A DNA stretch of 64,000 nt from Salinimicrobium catena (GCF_900102915.1 NZ_FNGG01000002.1:399097-463096); one strand, 5' to 3'. Counted from the first letter of the stretch, positions 27,649-37,766 are shown. Numbers and translations: made by a program. The notes: generated from the letters alone by a model not told the origin.

Positions 27649-30575
27649 TGAACTTGAAAAAAAGCCCTTTTTTCTACCTTTTATTTTTTTCCTTTCTTTT
27701 TATTCAGAACAGCTTTTCACAGAGTCGGCCACTAATAGCTGAAGATCATGAACTGCAACGCAAATGGGTGGACAGCATCTATGACCAGATGACCCTGAAT
27801 GAAAAAGTGGGACAGTTATTTATTGTTGACATCTATTCCAACGGTTCTTCGGAAGAAAAGGAAAAGGTGCGCGAGCTTATTTCCGAAGAAAAAGTGGGTG
27901 GCGTTATCTTTTCTAAAGGCGGTCCTGTGAGACAGGCCCGGCTTACCAATGAATTTCAGGAATTGTCAAAGACTCCGCTCCTGGTAAGCATGGATGCCGA
28001 GTGGGGGCTGGCAATGCGGCTTGATTCCACTTATGCTTTTCCGTGGAACATGACGCTTGGAGCCATTCAGAACCCTCAGCTTATTGAAGAAGTGGGGGTA
28101 CAGGTGGCCAGGCATTCTAAAAGGCTTGGAGTACACATGAATTTCGCTCCGGTGGTTGATATCAATACCAACCCCGAAAATCCCATTATTGGGAACCGTT
28201 CTTATGGAGAAGAAAAAGAGAACGTGGCCGAAAAGGCCGCGGCTTTTGTAAGAGGAATGGAGCGGGAAAATGTGTTGAGCAGCGCCAAACATTTTCCGGG
28301 TCATGGAGACACGCAGCAGGATTCACATAAAACCCTGCCCACCATAGATTTTTCAAGAAACCGTATTTACCGGGAAGAGCTGTACCCGTATATGGCCCTT
28401 ATGGATGAAGGCCTCAGCAGCGTGATGGTGGCACATCTAAATGTGCCGAGTCTTGAGGAACGTTCGAATTTTCCTTCCTCGCTTTCCCACGAAATTGTAA
28501 CCGGAATTCTTAAGGAACAACTCGAATTCAATGGCCTGGTGATCACCGATGCCCTGAACATGCGGGGGGTGGCTGACTTCGATGAACCAGGCGAGATCGA
28601 CCTGGCAGCCTTCCAGGCCGGGAATGACATTTTGTTGATGTCTGAAGATGTTTCCAAAGCAAAGCAAAAGATCCTCAAAGCTTATAATGAGGGCTTGATC
28701 ACCGAAGAACGCCTCAGGCATTCCGTAAGAAAGATCTTGTTCGCTAAATACAAGGCGGGGCTGCACAACTATCAACCAGTGGATACCACCAACATTCATA
28801 AGGACCTTAACGGGCTCAAAAGCGAGCTCCTGTCGCACAGGCTTTATGAAGAGGCCATGACGGTCATCAAGAATGACAGGAGCCTTATTCCCATACGAGA
28901 CCTTGAAAAAACAAAGATCGCTTACGTGCATTTTGGAGAGGACAGTGGTGATTCTTTTTATGAGCAATTATCCCGCTATACCCGTGTAGATTCTGTTTCT
29001 GCTGAAAATCTGAATGTGCTCCTTGATGAGCTTGACAGTTATAATTTAGTAATAGTAGGATACCATCAATCGAATGACTCTCCATGGAGCGGTTATAAAA
29101 TGAACGCCAAACAACAGGCCTGGCTGTATGAGATCGCCAGAAAGAACAGGGTCATCCTGAACATATTTACAAGGCCTTATGCCTTGATCGATCTAAAGAC
29201 CACCGGAAATTTTGAAGCCATTCAGGTAGCGTTTCAAAACAGTGAATTGGCTCAGCAGAAGGCGGCGCAGGTCATCTTTGGTGCCATTGAGGCTAAAGGT
29301 AAATTGCCCGTAAGCGCCGGCAGGGAATTCCCTGTTGGTACGGGTTACCGCACCCGGGATCTCAAGCGTTTGGCGTACGGACTTCCCGAAAGCGTGGGTA
29401 TGAATTCGGAGAAACTGAAAAAGATCGATTCCCTGGTACAAACCGTTCTTGATGAAAAAATGGCACCTGGTGTCCAGGTGCTTGTGGCCCGCAAAGGAAA
29501 AGTCATCTACGAGAATAATTCCGGCTATCATACCTATGAAAAGGAAAGGCCTGTAAAAGCTTCAGACGTATATGATCTGGCTTCCCTTACCAAGATCCTG
29601 GCTACCTTGCCGCTTATTATGGAGCTGGTAGAGAAGAACGAGCTTGATCTTGATACAAATCTTGGGGAGATGTTTCCTGCCTTCCGTGGAACAGATAAGG
29701 CAGATATCACTCTTTTACAGATGCTGTCACATTATGCCCGTTTCAAATCCTGGATCCCGTTTTACGCGATCACCAAAGATCCTGAAACCGGCCGCACAGA
29801 TAAACGTTATGTGAGAGACAAGGAATTTCCCGGGTACAACACCAAGATCGCTGAAGGCATGTATGTTCGGAATGACATTAGAGATTCAATTGTAAAAGTG
29901 ATCAGGAAGAGTGAGCTCAACAGGAAAAGAGAATATCAGTACAGCGATCTCCCGTACTACCTGTTAAAGGCATATCTGGAAGATATTTATGGTACTTCTT
30001 TGGATTACCTGACTCAGGACCATTTTTACCAGTCTCTTGGAGCCAATAATACAACTTATTTGCCCCTGAATAAATTTCCGAAGGAAAAGATCATTCCAAC
30101 AGAAAATGACAAATTGTGGAGAAAACAGCTGCTTCACGGTTATGTACATGACGAAGGCGCAGCCATTTTGGGAGGAATAGGCGGGCAGGCGGGGCTATTT
30201 GCCAACGCCAATGATGTTGCCAAGATCATGCAGATGTACCTGAACGGCGGAGAATACGGCGGGATCAAATTCCTGGATCAGGAGACCATTGATAAGTTCA
30301 ACACCTGCTATTACTGTGAGGATGAAGTAAGAAGGGGGGTTGGATTTGATAAACCTCAACTTAAAGAAGCAGGCCCTACCTGTGGTTGTGTATCCATGAC
30401 CAGTTTCGGCCACAGCGGATTTACAGGAACTTTAACCTGGGCAGACCCTCATGAAGAAATAGTTTACGTATTTTTATCCAATCGAATTCATCCTTCTTCA
30501 GAAGACAAGAAACTCATACGGGAAGGAATTCGTACTAAGATACAGGAAATCATATACGAAGCTATAGAGCGTTAA
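27648..30575 (+). CDS. NagZ-like GH3 glycosidase fused to beta-lactamase-type serine hydrolase
   Basis: A 975-residue exported enzyme with an N-terminal signal peptide (FYLLFFSFLFIQNSFS). Residues about 40-370 form a GH3 domain with the NagZ dyad motif KHFPGHGDT (about 213) and nucleophile Asp301 in ITDALNM, so it should cleave beta-N-acetylglucosaminides of muropeptides. A GH3 C-terminal-like domain follows (about 385-560). Residues about 590-970 form a class C beta-lactamase/esterase domain with Ser646-x-x-Lys649 (SLTK), a Tyr motif (YQYSDLPYY) and HSGFTGT in the KTG position. The pairing suggests periplasmic peptidoglycan turnover, sugar and peptide side handled by one chain (inference). 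bshA follows after three bases. Confidence 0.93.
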   Translation: MNLKKSPFFYLLFFSFLFIQNSFSQSRPLIAEDHELQRKWVDSIYDQMTLNEKVGQLFIVDIYSNGSSEEKEKVRELISEEKVGGVIFSKGGPVRQARLTNEFQELSKTPLLVSMDAEWGLAMRLDSTYAFPWNMTLGAIQNPQLIEEVGVQVARHSKRLGVHMNFAPVVDINTNPENPIIGNRSYGEEKENVAEKAAAFVRGMERENVLSSAKHFPGHGDTQQDSHKTLPTIDFSRNRIYREELYPYMALMDEGLSSVMVAHLNVPSLEERSNFPSSLSHEIVTGILKEQLEFNGLVITDALNMRGVADFDEPGEIDLAAFQAGNDILLMSEDVSKAKQKILKAYNEGLITEERLRHSVRKILFAKYKAGLHNYQPVDTTNIHKDLNGLKSELLSHRLYEEAMTVIKNDRSLIPIRDLEKTKIAYVHFGEDSGDSFYEQLSRYTRVDSVSAENLNVLLDELDSYNLVIVGYHQSNDSPWSGYKMNAKQQAWLYEIARKNRVILNIFTRPYALIDLKTTGNFEAIQVAFQNSELAQQKAAQVIFGAIEAKGKLPVSAGREFPVGTGYRTRDLKRLAYGLPESVGMNSEKLKKIDSLVQTVLDEKMAPGVQVLVARKGKVIYENNSGYHTYEKERPVKASDVYDLASLTKILATLPLIMELVEKNELDLDTNLGEMFPAFRGTDKADITLLQMLSHYARFKSWIPFYAITKDPETGRTDKRYVRDKEFPGYNTKIAEGMYVRNDIRDSIVKVIRKSELNRKREYQYSDLPYYLLKAYLEDIYGTSLDYLTQDHFYQSLGANNTTYLPLNKFPKEKIIPTENDKLWRKQLLHGYVHDEGAAILGGIGGQAGLFANANDVAKIMQMYLNGGEYGGIKFLDQETIDKFNTCYYCEDEVRRGVGFDKPQLKEAGPTCGCVSMTSFGHSGFTGTLTWADPHEEIVYVFLSNRIHPSSEDKKLIREGIRTKIQEIIYEAIER

Positions 30576-30578
30576 TAG

Positions 30579-31739
30579 ATGAAGATCGCTATTGTTTGTT
30601 ATCCCACCTTCGGGGGGAGTGGAGTTGTTGCCACAGAATTGGGGATGGCCCTTTCCAAGAGAGGCCATGAAATCCATTTTATTACCTATAAACAACCGGT
30701 AAGATTGGAACAATTGTCCGGTAATATTCATTTTCACGAAGTGAATGTGCCGGAATATCCATTGTTCCATTATCAGCCTTACGAACTCGCCCTGAGCAGT
30801 AAACTGGTTGATATGGTCAAGCTCCACAAGATCGAGATGCTGCACGTGCATTATGCCATTCCTCATGCCTACGCCGGGTATATGGCCAAAAAGATGCTCG
30901 AGGAAGAAGGGATCTACCTGCCCATGATGACCACGCTGCACGGTACCGATATTACCCTGGTGGGAAATCATCCTTTTTACAAGCCTGCTGTTACTTTTAG
31001 CATCAATAACAGTGATGTGGTCACTTCGGTTTCCCAAAGCCTGAAAGCCGATACCATGAGGTTGTTCAAGCTTAGGAAGAAGATCGAGGTGGTGCCCAAT
31101 TTTATAGATACTTCGAAATACAGTAACTCTGTTAGCAATTGTCAGCGCTCCATGCTGGCACGTGGGGATGAGAGGATCATAACTCACGTGAGTAACTTTA
31201 GGAAAGTGAAGCGTATTGATGATGTGATCATGATCTTTTACAAGATACAGCAGGAGGTAAAATCCAAACTGGTGATGGTAGGGCAGGGGCCCGAAAGGGA
31301 AATGGCGGAAGAACTGGTCGCTGAACTGGGGATTGAGGACAAAGTGCTGTTCCTTGGGGAATCGCATGAGATCGATAAGGTGCTGAGCTTTTCTGACCTC
31401 TTTTTGCTGCCCTCAGAAATTGAAAGTTTTGGACTTGCCGCTCTTGAAGCCATGGTGAACGGAGTTCCGGTGATCTCTACCAATACCGGCGGACTTCCGG
31501 AAGTGAATAAGCAGGCTTATTCAGGATTTTTAAGTGAGGTTGGGGCAATTGAAGAAATGGGAAGGAATGCCATCAGCATTCTCAAAGATGATGAAACCCT
31601 GCAAAGGTTCAAAACCAACGCTCATAACCAGGCCAGTATATTCGATATCAATGTCATTGTACCTTTGTACGAGGATCTTTATAAACAAGCACTGGCAGGG
31701 GTTCAGGAACAAAAAAAGGCTGCCAAAAAGGTATTTTAG
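30579..31739 (+). CDS. bshA: N-acetyl-alpha-D-glucosaminyl L-malate synthase BshA
   Basis: GT-B fold, GT4 glycosyltransferase for the first step of bacillithiol synthesis: UDP-GlcNAc plus L-malate gives GlcNAc-malate. The N-terminus has CYPTFGGSGVVATELG, the middle has TLHGTDITLVG, and the C-terminal nucleotide-binding region has LPSEIESFGLAALEAM. Length (386) and sequence fit BshA well, which predicts that this organism makes bacillithiol. No bshB or bshC lies in the window. It is third in the operon from the promoter at 27113, and its stop codon lies inside a hairpin that terminates the opposing gene. Confidence 0.93.
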   Translation: MKIAIVCYPTFGGSGVVATELGMALSKRGHEIHFITYKQPVRLEQLSGNIHFHEVNVPEYPLFHYQPYELALSSKLVDMVKLHKIEMLHVHYAIPHAYAGYMAKKMLEEEGIYLPMMTTLHGTDITLVGNHPFYKPAVTFSINNSDVVTSVSQSLKADTMRLFKLRKKIEVVPNFIDTSKYSNSVSNCQRSMLARGDERIITHVSNFRKVKRIDDVIMIFYKIQQEVKSKLVMVGQGPEREMAEELVAELGIEDKVLFLGESHEIDKVLSFSDLFLLPSEIESFGLAALEAMVNGVPVISTNTGGLPEVNKQAYSGFLSEVGAIEEMGRNAISILKDDETLQRFKTNAHNQASIFDINVIVPLYEDLYKQALAGVQEQKKAAKKVF

Positions 31740-31745
31740 GCAGCC
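31711..31745 (-). terminator. Terminator for the outer-membrane protein gene
   Basis: GGCTGCC (31718-31724) pairs with GGCAGCC (31739-31745). Read on the minus strand, the hairpin is followed by a run of seven Ts (31717-31711). It overlaps the 3' end of bshA. Confidence 0.75.
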
Positions 31746-31769
31746 CTCATTTATAACAAAAACTTCTTT

Positions 31770-32240
31770 TTAGAACTGGTAACGGATACCCAGAGCGATA
31801 TCGAAATCCAGGTCATCGTAGTAATCGACGAATCCAATTTCCGGTCTAAAGTCAAGGGAGATCAATAGTGGAATATCAAAGTCATACTCGATTCCCACAT
31901 CACCTGCGACAAGCGCGAAGAAATCGCTGTCTCCGTTATCAATATCCACAGAGCCTATTCCTCCACCGGCACCAACATACCAGTTGAATCCTCCGTCAAT
32001 GTTCCATACCCACTGGTACAAACCTGTAAGTTTAAAAGCATCGGCATTGTCGTGACTTCTCCATCCAAGATCCAATTCTAAGCGATTGTTTTCAGACAAC
32101 CCGTGCTGATATGAGATCTCAGTTCCCAAACCATTATTGTCTCCCAATCGTAACCCAAGGGCATGATCAGCAATACTTTGCGCCTGCGAACTGAAGGTGA
32201 ATCCTAATAAACAAATGGCTAGTAAAATCAATTTTTTCAT
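31770..32240 (-). CDS. Small outer-membrane beta-barrel protein
   Basis: A 156-residue protein with a signal peptide (KLILLAICLLGFTFSSQA, cleaved before QS). The mature part has alternating beta strands typical of an eight-stranded barrel (NRLELDLGWRSHD, YQWVWNIDGGFNWYVGAGGG) and ends in a C-terminal Phe (LGIRYQF), the usual outer-membrane sorting signal. It has its own promoter-like box at 32266 and terminator at 31711. Cargo or role unknown. Confidence 0.85.
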   Translation of the reverse strand: MKKLILLAICLLGFTFSSQAQSIADHALGLRLGDNNGLGTEISYQHGLSENNRLELDLGWRSHDNADAFKLTGLYQWVWNIDGGFNWYVGAGGGIGSVDIDNGDSDFFALVAGDVGIEYDFDIPLLISLDFRPEIGFVDYYDDLDFDIALGIRYQF

Positions 32241-32265
32241 GTCTTCTCTTTTAATTAGTTTTAGG

Positions 32266-32273
32266 CAAAATTA
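32266..32273 (-). promoter_or_regulatory. Promoter -7 box of the outer-membrane protein gene
   Basis: On the minus strand TAATTTTG (32273-32266) matches TAnnTTTG, 26 bases before the ATG at 32240. The -33 element is weak (GTTT at 32293-32296). Confidence 0.4.
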
Positions 32274-32369
32274 GGTTTTCTGTTATTCCATTAAACTACT
32301 GCTTTCGCTAATATAATGTTAAAATGATGAGATAGTGTAGAAAGAAGCCTCTGTTTCAGTCCGTTATCT

Positions 32370-35282
32370 ATGAAAAATAAATTAAAAGAGCTGTCTTCCC
32401 GCCTTGAAGGAGAGCTCTATTTTGATTCCCTGTGGCGCAGCATTTTCGCGACAGATGCTTCGGTGTACAGGAACTTGCCCCTTGCCGCTGCTTATCCCAA
32501 ATCAAATGAGGATCTAAAGGAGCTCATTAATTTTGCCGCTACCAATAACACCTCTCTCATTCCAAGGACTGCCGGTACTTCCCTCGCAGGGCAATGTGTT
32601 GGAGAAGGCATCGTGACAGATGTTTCCAAATATTTCACCCGAATCCTGGAGGTAGATGAGAAGGCAAGAACGGTGCGGGTACAGCCGGGAGTCATTAGAG
32701 ATGACCTCAACCGCCATTTAAAACAGTATGGATTGTTCTTCGGACCCAACACCTCCACTTCCAACAGGTGCATGATAGGGGGAATGGTTGGAAACAATTC
32801 CAGCGGCACCACTTCGATCAAATATGGTGTAACCCGCGATAAGGTAGTGGAGCTTAAAGTACTGCTTTCTGATGGTTCTGAAGCTGTTTTTTCTGAAGTT
32901 TCTTCGGAAGAATTCCGAAGCAAAATGGAATTGGATTCCATGGAAGGGGAGATCTACCGGAAGTTATATGAAGAACTGAAACCTGAAGAGGTAAGGCAGG
33001 AGATCGAAAAGGGCTTTCCCAAACCCGAGATCCACCGGCGCAACACCGGGTATGCCGTAGACAGCCTGATAGATACAGAGATCTTTTCAGAATCGAATAA
33101 AAAGATAAACATCGCCGATCTTTTGTGCGGCAGTGAAGGCACCCTTGCCTTTACCACAGAGATCACCCTACAACTGGATCCCTTACCTGCCGAAAACGCG
33201 GTGATGATCGCCGCTCATTTCGATTCGGTTGAAAAATGCCTGCAGGCGGTGGTTCCAGCAATGCAGCATTCGCTTTTCACCTGTGAGATGATGGACAAGG
33301 TGATCCTGGACTGCACCAAGAACAGCATAAAATATCGCGAGAACAGGTTCTTTATTGAAGGTGACCCGGCAGCCATCCTAATGCTGGAGCTGCGTGCCGG
33401 CGATGAGACCGAATTGCTCGATCGTACCGCCGAACTCATCAAAACCCTCACCGATTCCGGCCTGGCCTATGCCTTGCCCGTGCTGCGGAATGACACCATT
33501 GACCTGGCACTGGAGCTCAGGAAAGCCGGACTTGGCCTTTTAGGGAACATTGTAGGAGATAAAAAAGCGGTGGCCTGTATAGAAGATACCGCCGTAGCCG
33601 TGGAAGACCTGGCTGAATATATCAACGAATTTTCGGCACTGATGAAGGAGTACGGGCAGGATGCTGTTTATTATGCCCATGCCGGTGCGGGGGAACTGCA
33701 TCTAAGGCCTATCCTCAACCTCAAAAAAGAGGAAGATGTGGTCCTTTTTAGAAAGATCACTCAGGATGTGGCCGCCCTCGTAAAAAAATACGGAGGTTCC
33801 ATGAGCGGGGAGCATGGTGACGGCAGGGTGCGTGCAGAGTTCATCGAATTCATGATAGGCGCTGAAAATTATCAGTTGCTGAAAAGGGTAAAAAATATCT
33901 TTGATCCAAACCACATTTTCAATCCCGGAAAGATCATAGATGCCCCGCCAATGGACGAGGACCTACGTTATGAACCGGGAAGAAAAGAACCGGAGATCAG
34001 CACGCTGATGGATTTTTCAGATTCTTTGGGAATCCTTCGGGGAGCCGAAAATTGTAATGGCAGCGGCGATTGCCGTAAACCTGCCGAAGCCGGGGGCACC
34101 ATGTGTCCTAGCTACCGCGCCACCCGTAATGAAAAAGACACTACCCGTGCCCGCGCAAATGCACTTCGGGAATTTTTGACCCATTCAGAAAAGGTGAACA
34201 GGTTTGATCACCGGGAGTTGAAGGAAGTGTTGGAGTTGTGCATCAGCTGTAAGGGCTGCAAAAGCGAATGTCCGTCAAACGTTGACATGGCAGCCTATAA
34301 AGCAGAATTCCAGTACCAGTATCAAAGGAAGAACGGCAGTTCCTTAAGAAGCAAAGCCTTTGCCTACAATACCCGAATGAACAGGCTGGCTTCTTATTTT
34401 CCGCATATTTCCAATGCGGTTTTCAGGAGCAATCTATCTTCCGGTCTTATAAAGAAAATGCTAGAGATAGCACCTGAAAGGCAAATGCCGCTGGTAGCTA
34501 CAGAAACAGTTAGTTCATATTACAAGAAGAACCGTACGAAGCAAACGAACCCTGTTAAAGAGATTTATTTATTTAATGATGAATTCACCAACTATCTGGA
34601 TGCCGAAGTGGGGAAGGCAGCCCTGAAGCTTTTACGAACCCTCAATTATGAGGTGGAGATCGTGGCGCATCCGGAGAGCGGGCGAAGCTTCATCTCCAAA
34701 GGCTTTTTAGAGGAAGCTAAGAAAGTGGCAAATAAGAACATCGAGATCTTTGGAAAGATCATTTCAGAAGATACGCCTTTATTGGGGCTGGAGCCCTCTG
34801 CAATTCTTTCTTTCAGGGATGAGTATTTGAGATTGGCAAATGACAGGCCAGCAGCTGAAAAACTTTCCAAGAATGTGTTTCTCTTGGAAGAATTCTTCAA
34901 AAAAGAAATTCTTGCCGGAAATATTTCAGCTTCGGCTTTTACTTCGGAAAAGAAAAAGATAAAACTGCACGGACATTGTCACCAAAAAGCGCTTTCGGGA
35001 GTGGAGAGTACTTTCATAATGCTCAATCTTCCGCAGAATTATGAAGTGACCATCATTCCTTCGGGCTGCTGCGGAATGGCGGGATCCTTCGGTTACGAAA
35101 AAGAACATTACGAGGTGAGCATGCAGATAGGAGAGCAGACATTGTTTCCGGCGGTGCGTAAGGCTTCCGATGACATTATAATAGCCGCGCCCGGTACCAG
35201 TTGCCGGCACCAGATCATTGACGGGACGGGGAGAAAAGCCTTGCATCCGGTGGTGATCATGGCTCAGGCGCTTAAAATATGA
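32370..35282 (+). CDS. FAD- and iron-sulfur-dependent dehydrogenase (YdiJ-like, D-2-hydroxyacid)
   Basis: A 970-residue fusion. Residues about 20-270 are a PCMH-type FAD-binding domain (PRTAGTSLAGQCVGEG; GNNSSGTTSIKYG). About 270-540 form an FAD-linked oxidase C-terminal domain with HAGAGELHLRP and SGEHGDGRVR. A ferredoxin-like part follows (CISCKGCKSECPSNVDM), then a C-terminal CCG domain (HGHCHQKAL; PSGCCGMAGSFG). E. coli YdiJ with this layout oxidises D-2-hydroxyglutarate; D-lactate is the other family substrate. It probably passes electrons to quinone. It is followed by aroC, which has its own promoter-like box. Confidence 0.9.
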   Translation: MKNKLKELSSRLEGELYFDSLWRSIFATDASVYRNLPLAAAYPKSNEDLKELINFAATNNTSLIPRTAGTSLAGQCVGEGIVTDVSKYFTRILEVDEKARTVRVQPGVIRDDLNRHLKQYGLFFGPNTSTSNRCMIGGMVGNNSSGTTSIKYGVTRDKVVELKVLLSDGSEAVFSEVSSEEFRSKMELDSMEGEIYRKLYEELKPEEVRQEIEKGFPKPEIHRRNTGYAVDSLIDTEIFSESNKKINIADLLCGSEGTLAFTTEITLQLDPLPAENAVMIAAHFDSVEKCLQAVVPAMQHSLFTCEMMDKVILDCTKNSIKYRENRFFIEGDPAAILMLELRAGDETELLDRTAELIKTLTDSGLAYALPVLRNDTIDLALELRKAGLGLLGNIVGDKKAVACIEDTAVAVEDLAEYINEFSALMKEYGQDAVYYAHAGAGELHLRPILNLKKEEDVVLFRKITQDVAALVKKYGGSMSGEHGDGRVRAEFIEFMIGAENYQLLKRVKNIFDPNHIFNPGKIIDAPPMDEDLRYEPGRKEPEISTLMDFSDSLGILRGAENCNGSGDCRKPAEAGGTMCPSYRATRNEKDTTRARANALREFLTHSEKVNRFDHRELKEVLELCISCKGCKSECPSNVDMAAYKAEFQYQYQRKNGSSLRSKAFAYNTRMNRLASYFPHISNAVFRSNLSSGLIKKMLEIAPERQMPLVATETVSSYYKKNRTKQTNPVKEIYLFNDEFTNYLDAEVGKAALKLLRTLNYEVEIVAHPESGRSFISKGFLEEAKKVANKNIEIFGKIISEDTPLLGLEPSAILSFRDEYLRLANDRPAAEKLSKNVFLLEEFFKKEILAGNISASAFTSEKKKIKLHGHCHQKALSGVESTFIMLNLPQNYEVTIIPSGCCGMAGSFGYEKEHYEVSMQIGEQTLFPAVRKASDDIIIAAPGTSCRHQIIDGTGRKALHPVVIMAQALKI

Positions 35283-35283
35283 T

Positions 35284-35314
35284 TTTCAAGTCTTGCTTTA
35301 AAAAATTACATTTG
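35284..35314 (+). promoter_or_regulatory. Probable promoter of aroC
   Basis: TTTC (35284-35287), a 19-base spacer and TACATTTG (35307-35314, an exact TAnnTTTG match). The transcript start would be about 10 bases before the ATG at 35331. Confidence 0.45.
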
Positions 35315-35330
35315 CTCAAATTCGATCTCT

Positions 35331-36395
35331 ATGGCGGGAAATTCCTTCGGAACACTTTTTAAACTTACCACTTTTGGGGAGTCCCACGGGGAGGCGATTG
35401 GCGGAATTATCGATGGATGTCCGGCTGGGGTGAAGATCGACCTGGAAGAGGTGCAGCGGGAGATGCAACGCCGCAAACCGGGGCAGTCGGCTATAGTTAC
35501 CCAGCGGAAGGAAGCCGATACGGTAAAATTCCTTTCCGGGATCTTTGAAGGCAAAACCACCGGCACTCCCATTGGTTTTATCATTGAAAACGCCGACCAG
35601 AGATCGAAGGATTATAGCCATATTAAAGACGTCTACCGCCCGTCACACGCTGATTATACTTATGACCAAAAATATGGTAATCGAGACTACAGGGGAGGAG
35701 GCCGTTCTTCGGCCAGGGAAACCGCCTGCAGGGTCGCGGCCGGAGCTGTTGCCAAACAATTGATAAAGGACATGAAGATCACCGCCTACACTTCGGCGGT
35801 GGGAGAGATAAACTTGGAAAAGGATTATAAAGATCTTGATCTTTCAGAAATAGAGAAGAACGTTGTACGTTGCCCCGATGAGGAAACGGCTGCAAAAATG
35901 GAAGCGCATATCAGGGAGATCCGCTCGCAGGGTGATACTATTGGCGGGGTAGTTGAATGCGTGATCCAAAACGTTCCGGCAGGACTGGGGGAACCAGTAT
36001 TTGATAAGCTGCACGCCAAACTGGGGCAGGCCATGCTCTCCATCAATGCCGTAAAAGGCTTCGAGTATGGCAGCGGCTTTAAAGGTGCGACCATGAGAGG
36101 CAGTGATCACAATGACCTTTTTAACGAGGATGGCTCTACAAGAACGAATTACAGCGGGGGAATACAGGGAGGTATTTCCAACGGAATGGATATTTACTTC
36201 AGGGTTGCCTTTAAGCCGGTAGCCACTCTTATTCAGAAACAGGAAACCATAGATACAGAAGGCCAAAAGGTGGAAATGCAGGGAAAAGGAAGACACGATC
36301 CCTGCGTGGTTCCCAGGGCGGTGCCTATCGTGGAAGCGATGGCTGCACTGGTAATGGCCGATTTCTATTTACTCAATAAAACATCAAAAATTTAA
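35331..36395 (+). CDS. aroC: Chorismate synthase AroC
   Basis: Converts 5-enolpyruvylshikimate-3-phosphate to chorismate, the last step of the common aromatic pathway. It needs reduced FMN. The three family signatures are seen: [18 protein letters not shown] near the N-terminus, the [17 protein letters not shown] segment and the C-terminal [18 protein letters not shown]. The 354-residue length is normal. It is a single-function gene in a rightward run with the symporter 21 bases downstream. Confidence 0.97.
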   Translation: MAGNSFGTLFKLTTFGESHGEAIGGIIDGCPAGVKIDLEEVQREMQRRKPGQSAIVTQRKEADTVKFLSGIFEGKTTGTPIGFIIENADQRSKDYSHIKDVYRPSHADYTYDQKYGNRDYRGGGRSSARETACRVAAGAVAKQLIKDMKITAYTSAVGEINLEKDYKDLDLSEIEKNVVRCPDEETAAKMEAHIREIRSQGDTIGGVVECVIQNVPAGLGEPVFDKLHAKLGQAMLSINAVKGFEYGSGFKGATMRGSDHNDLFNEDGSTRTNYSGGIQGGISNGMDIYFRVAFKPVATLIQKQETIDTEGQKVEMQGKGRHDPCVVPRAVPIVEAMAALVMADFYLLNKTSKI

Positions 36396-36416
36396 ATTTT
36401 TCAGAGACCATAGATT

Positions 36417-37727
36417 ATGAAAAAACTCGCACTGCACTGGCAGATCTTATTAGGAATGGCTGCCGGGGTGATCTTTGCCCTCCTCATGACCAATTTTTCC
36501 TGGGGCGCTGAATTCATTGGAGACTGGATCAAGCCTTTCGGGAACATTTTTATAAATGCCCTTAAATTGATCGCAGTGCCCTTGATCCTGGCCTCACTAA
36601 TAAAAGGGATCTCAGACCTTAAAGACATTTCCAAGCTGTCGAAAATGGGAACCCGCACCATTCTTATTTACATCACCACTACGGTGATCGCGGTTTCTAT
36701 AGGCCTTGGGATGGTTAACTTGATCAAACCGGGAAGTGCTATTTCTGAAGATACCCGGAATGAATTGATCGCCAGCTACGAGGGGGATGCTTCGGTAAGG
36801 ATTGCCGATGCCGCCAAGCAGAAGGAAGCGGGGCCACTTCAGGCTCTTGAAGACCTGGTGCCCAGCAACATTTTCGCAGCTGCGGGTGACAATTCCAACA
36901 TGCTGCAGGTGATCTTCTTCGCTATTTTCTTCGGAGTCGGATTGATCCTTATCCCTGAAGAAACGGCAAAACCTGTAAAAGCCTTTTTTGACGGCTTCAA
37001 TGAAGTTATCCTGAAGCTGATCGACATCATCATGCTTACCGCGCCTTACGGGGTTTTTGCTCTGTTAGCGGCCCTCGTAGTGGAATCTCCAAGTGCGGAC
37101 CTGTTCCAGGCGCTGGCCATGTATGCGGTAACGGTTCTTATAGGACTGCTTTTAATGATAGGGGTATACATTCTTATAGTTTGGGTGTTTACCGGAAGGA
37201 CCCCTGCCTTTTTTGAGAATGGAATAGCCCCGGCTCAGCTGTTGGCTTTTTCCACCAGCTCAAGTGCGGCAACCCTTCCTGTTACCATGGAGCGTGTAGA
37301 AGAGCACATGGGAGTGGAAGAAGAAGTGGCCAGTTTTGTATTACCGATTGGTGCCACTATTAACATGGATGGAACCAGCCTATATCAGGCCGTGGCCGCT
37401 GTTTTCATCGCGCAGGCCTTCGGGATGGACCTTTCGCTTTCAGCACAATTGGGGATCATTGCTACAGCGACTTTAGCTTCCATAGGTTCTGCTGCCGTAC
37501 CCGGTGCCGGAATGGTGATGCTGGTTATCGTACTGGCCCAGGCAGGTATCCCTGAAGCCGGTCTTGCACTGATCTTTGCTGTAGACCGGCCTCTTGACAT
37601 GTGCCGCACCACGGTGAACGTGACCGGTGATGCCGCCGTTTCCATGATGGTCGCCAAATCTGTAGATAAACTGGGGGAGCCGCACGTGAAGGAATGGGAC
37701 GACAATCTTTCCGCAGAAAACAGATAA
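36417..37727 (+). CDS. Dicarboxylate/amino-acid:cation symporter (SDF/DAACS family)
   Basis: A 436-residue inner-membrane transporter of the GltP/DctA fold with eight helices and two re-entrant loops. Signatures: the serine-rich hairpin SSSAATLPVT (the HP1 tip), the helix 7 NMDGT motif and the HP2/TM8 region with PLDMCRTTVNVTGD, whose Asp and Asn residues bind the substrate. It imports C4-dicarboxylates or acidic/neutral amino acids with Na+ or H+. Arg in DMCRTT suits acidic substrates. It starts at ATG 36417 in a leader similar to that of the next gene (atagattATG). Confidence 0.93.
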   Translation: MKKLALHWQILLGMAAGVIFALLMTNFSWGAEFIGDWIKPFGNIFINALKLIAVPLILASLIKGISDLKDISKLSKMGTRTILIYITTTVIAVSIGLGMVNLIKPGSAISEDTRNELIASYEGDASVRIADAAKQKEAGPLQALEDLVPSNIFAAAGDNSNMLQVIFFAIFFGVGLILIPEETAKPVKAFFDGFNEVILKLIDIIMLTAPYGVFALLAALVVESPSADLFQALAMYAVTVLIGLLLMIGVYILIVWVFTGRTPAFFENGIAPAQLLAFSTSSSAATLPVTMERVEEHMGVEEEVASFVLPIGATINMDGTSLYQAVAAVFIAQAFGMDLSLSAQLGIIATATLASIGSAAVPGAGMVMLVIVLAQAGIPEAGLALIFAVDRPLDMCRTTVNVTGDAAVSMMVAKSVDKLGEPHVKEWDDNLSAENR

Positions 37728-37749
37728 AACAGGTGCTAAAGTTTGGACA

Positions 37750-37766
37750 ACTTAAATTATTTAAGT
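37750..37766. promoter_or_regulatory. Perfect 17-base palindrome, possible operator
   Basis: ACTTAAAT, a central T, and ATTTAAGT form a perfect inverted repeat in the 82-base gap between the symporter and the QEGLA-family gene. It sits within a looser outer inverted repeat (AAAGTTTGG near 37738, CCCAACTTT near 37777). Such compact symmetry fits a binding site for a dimeric repressor; nothing identifies the protein. Confidence 0.4.
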
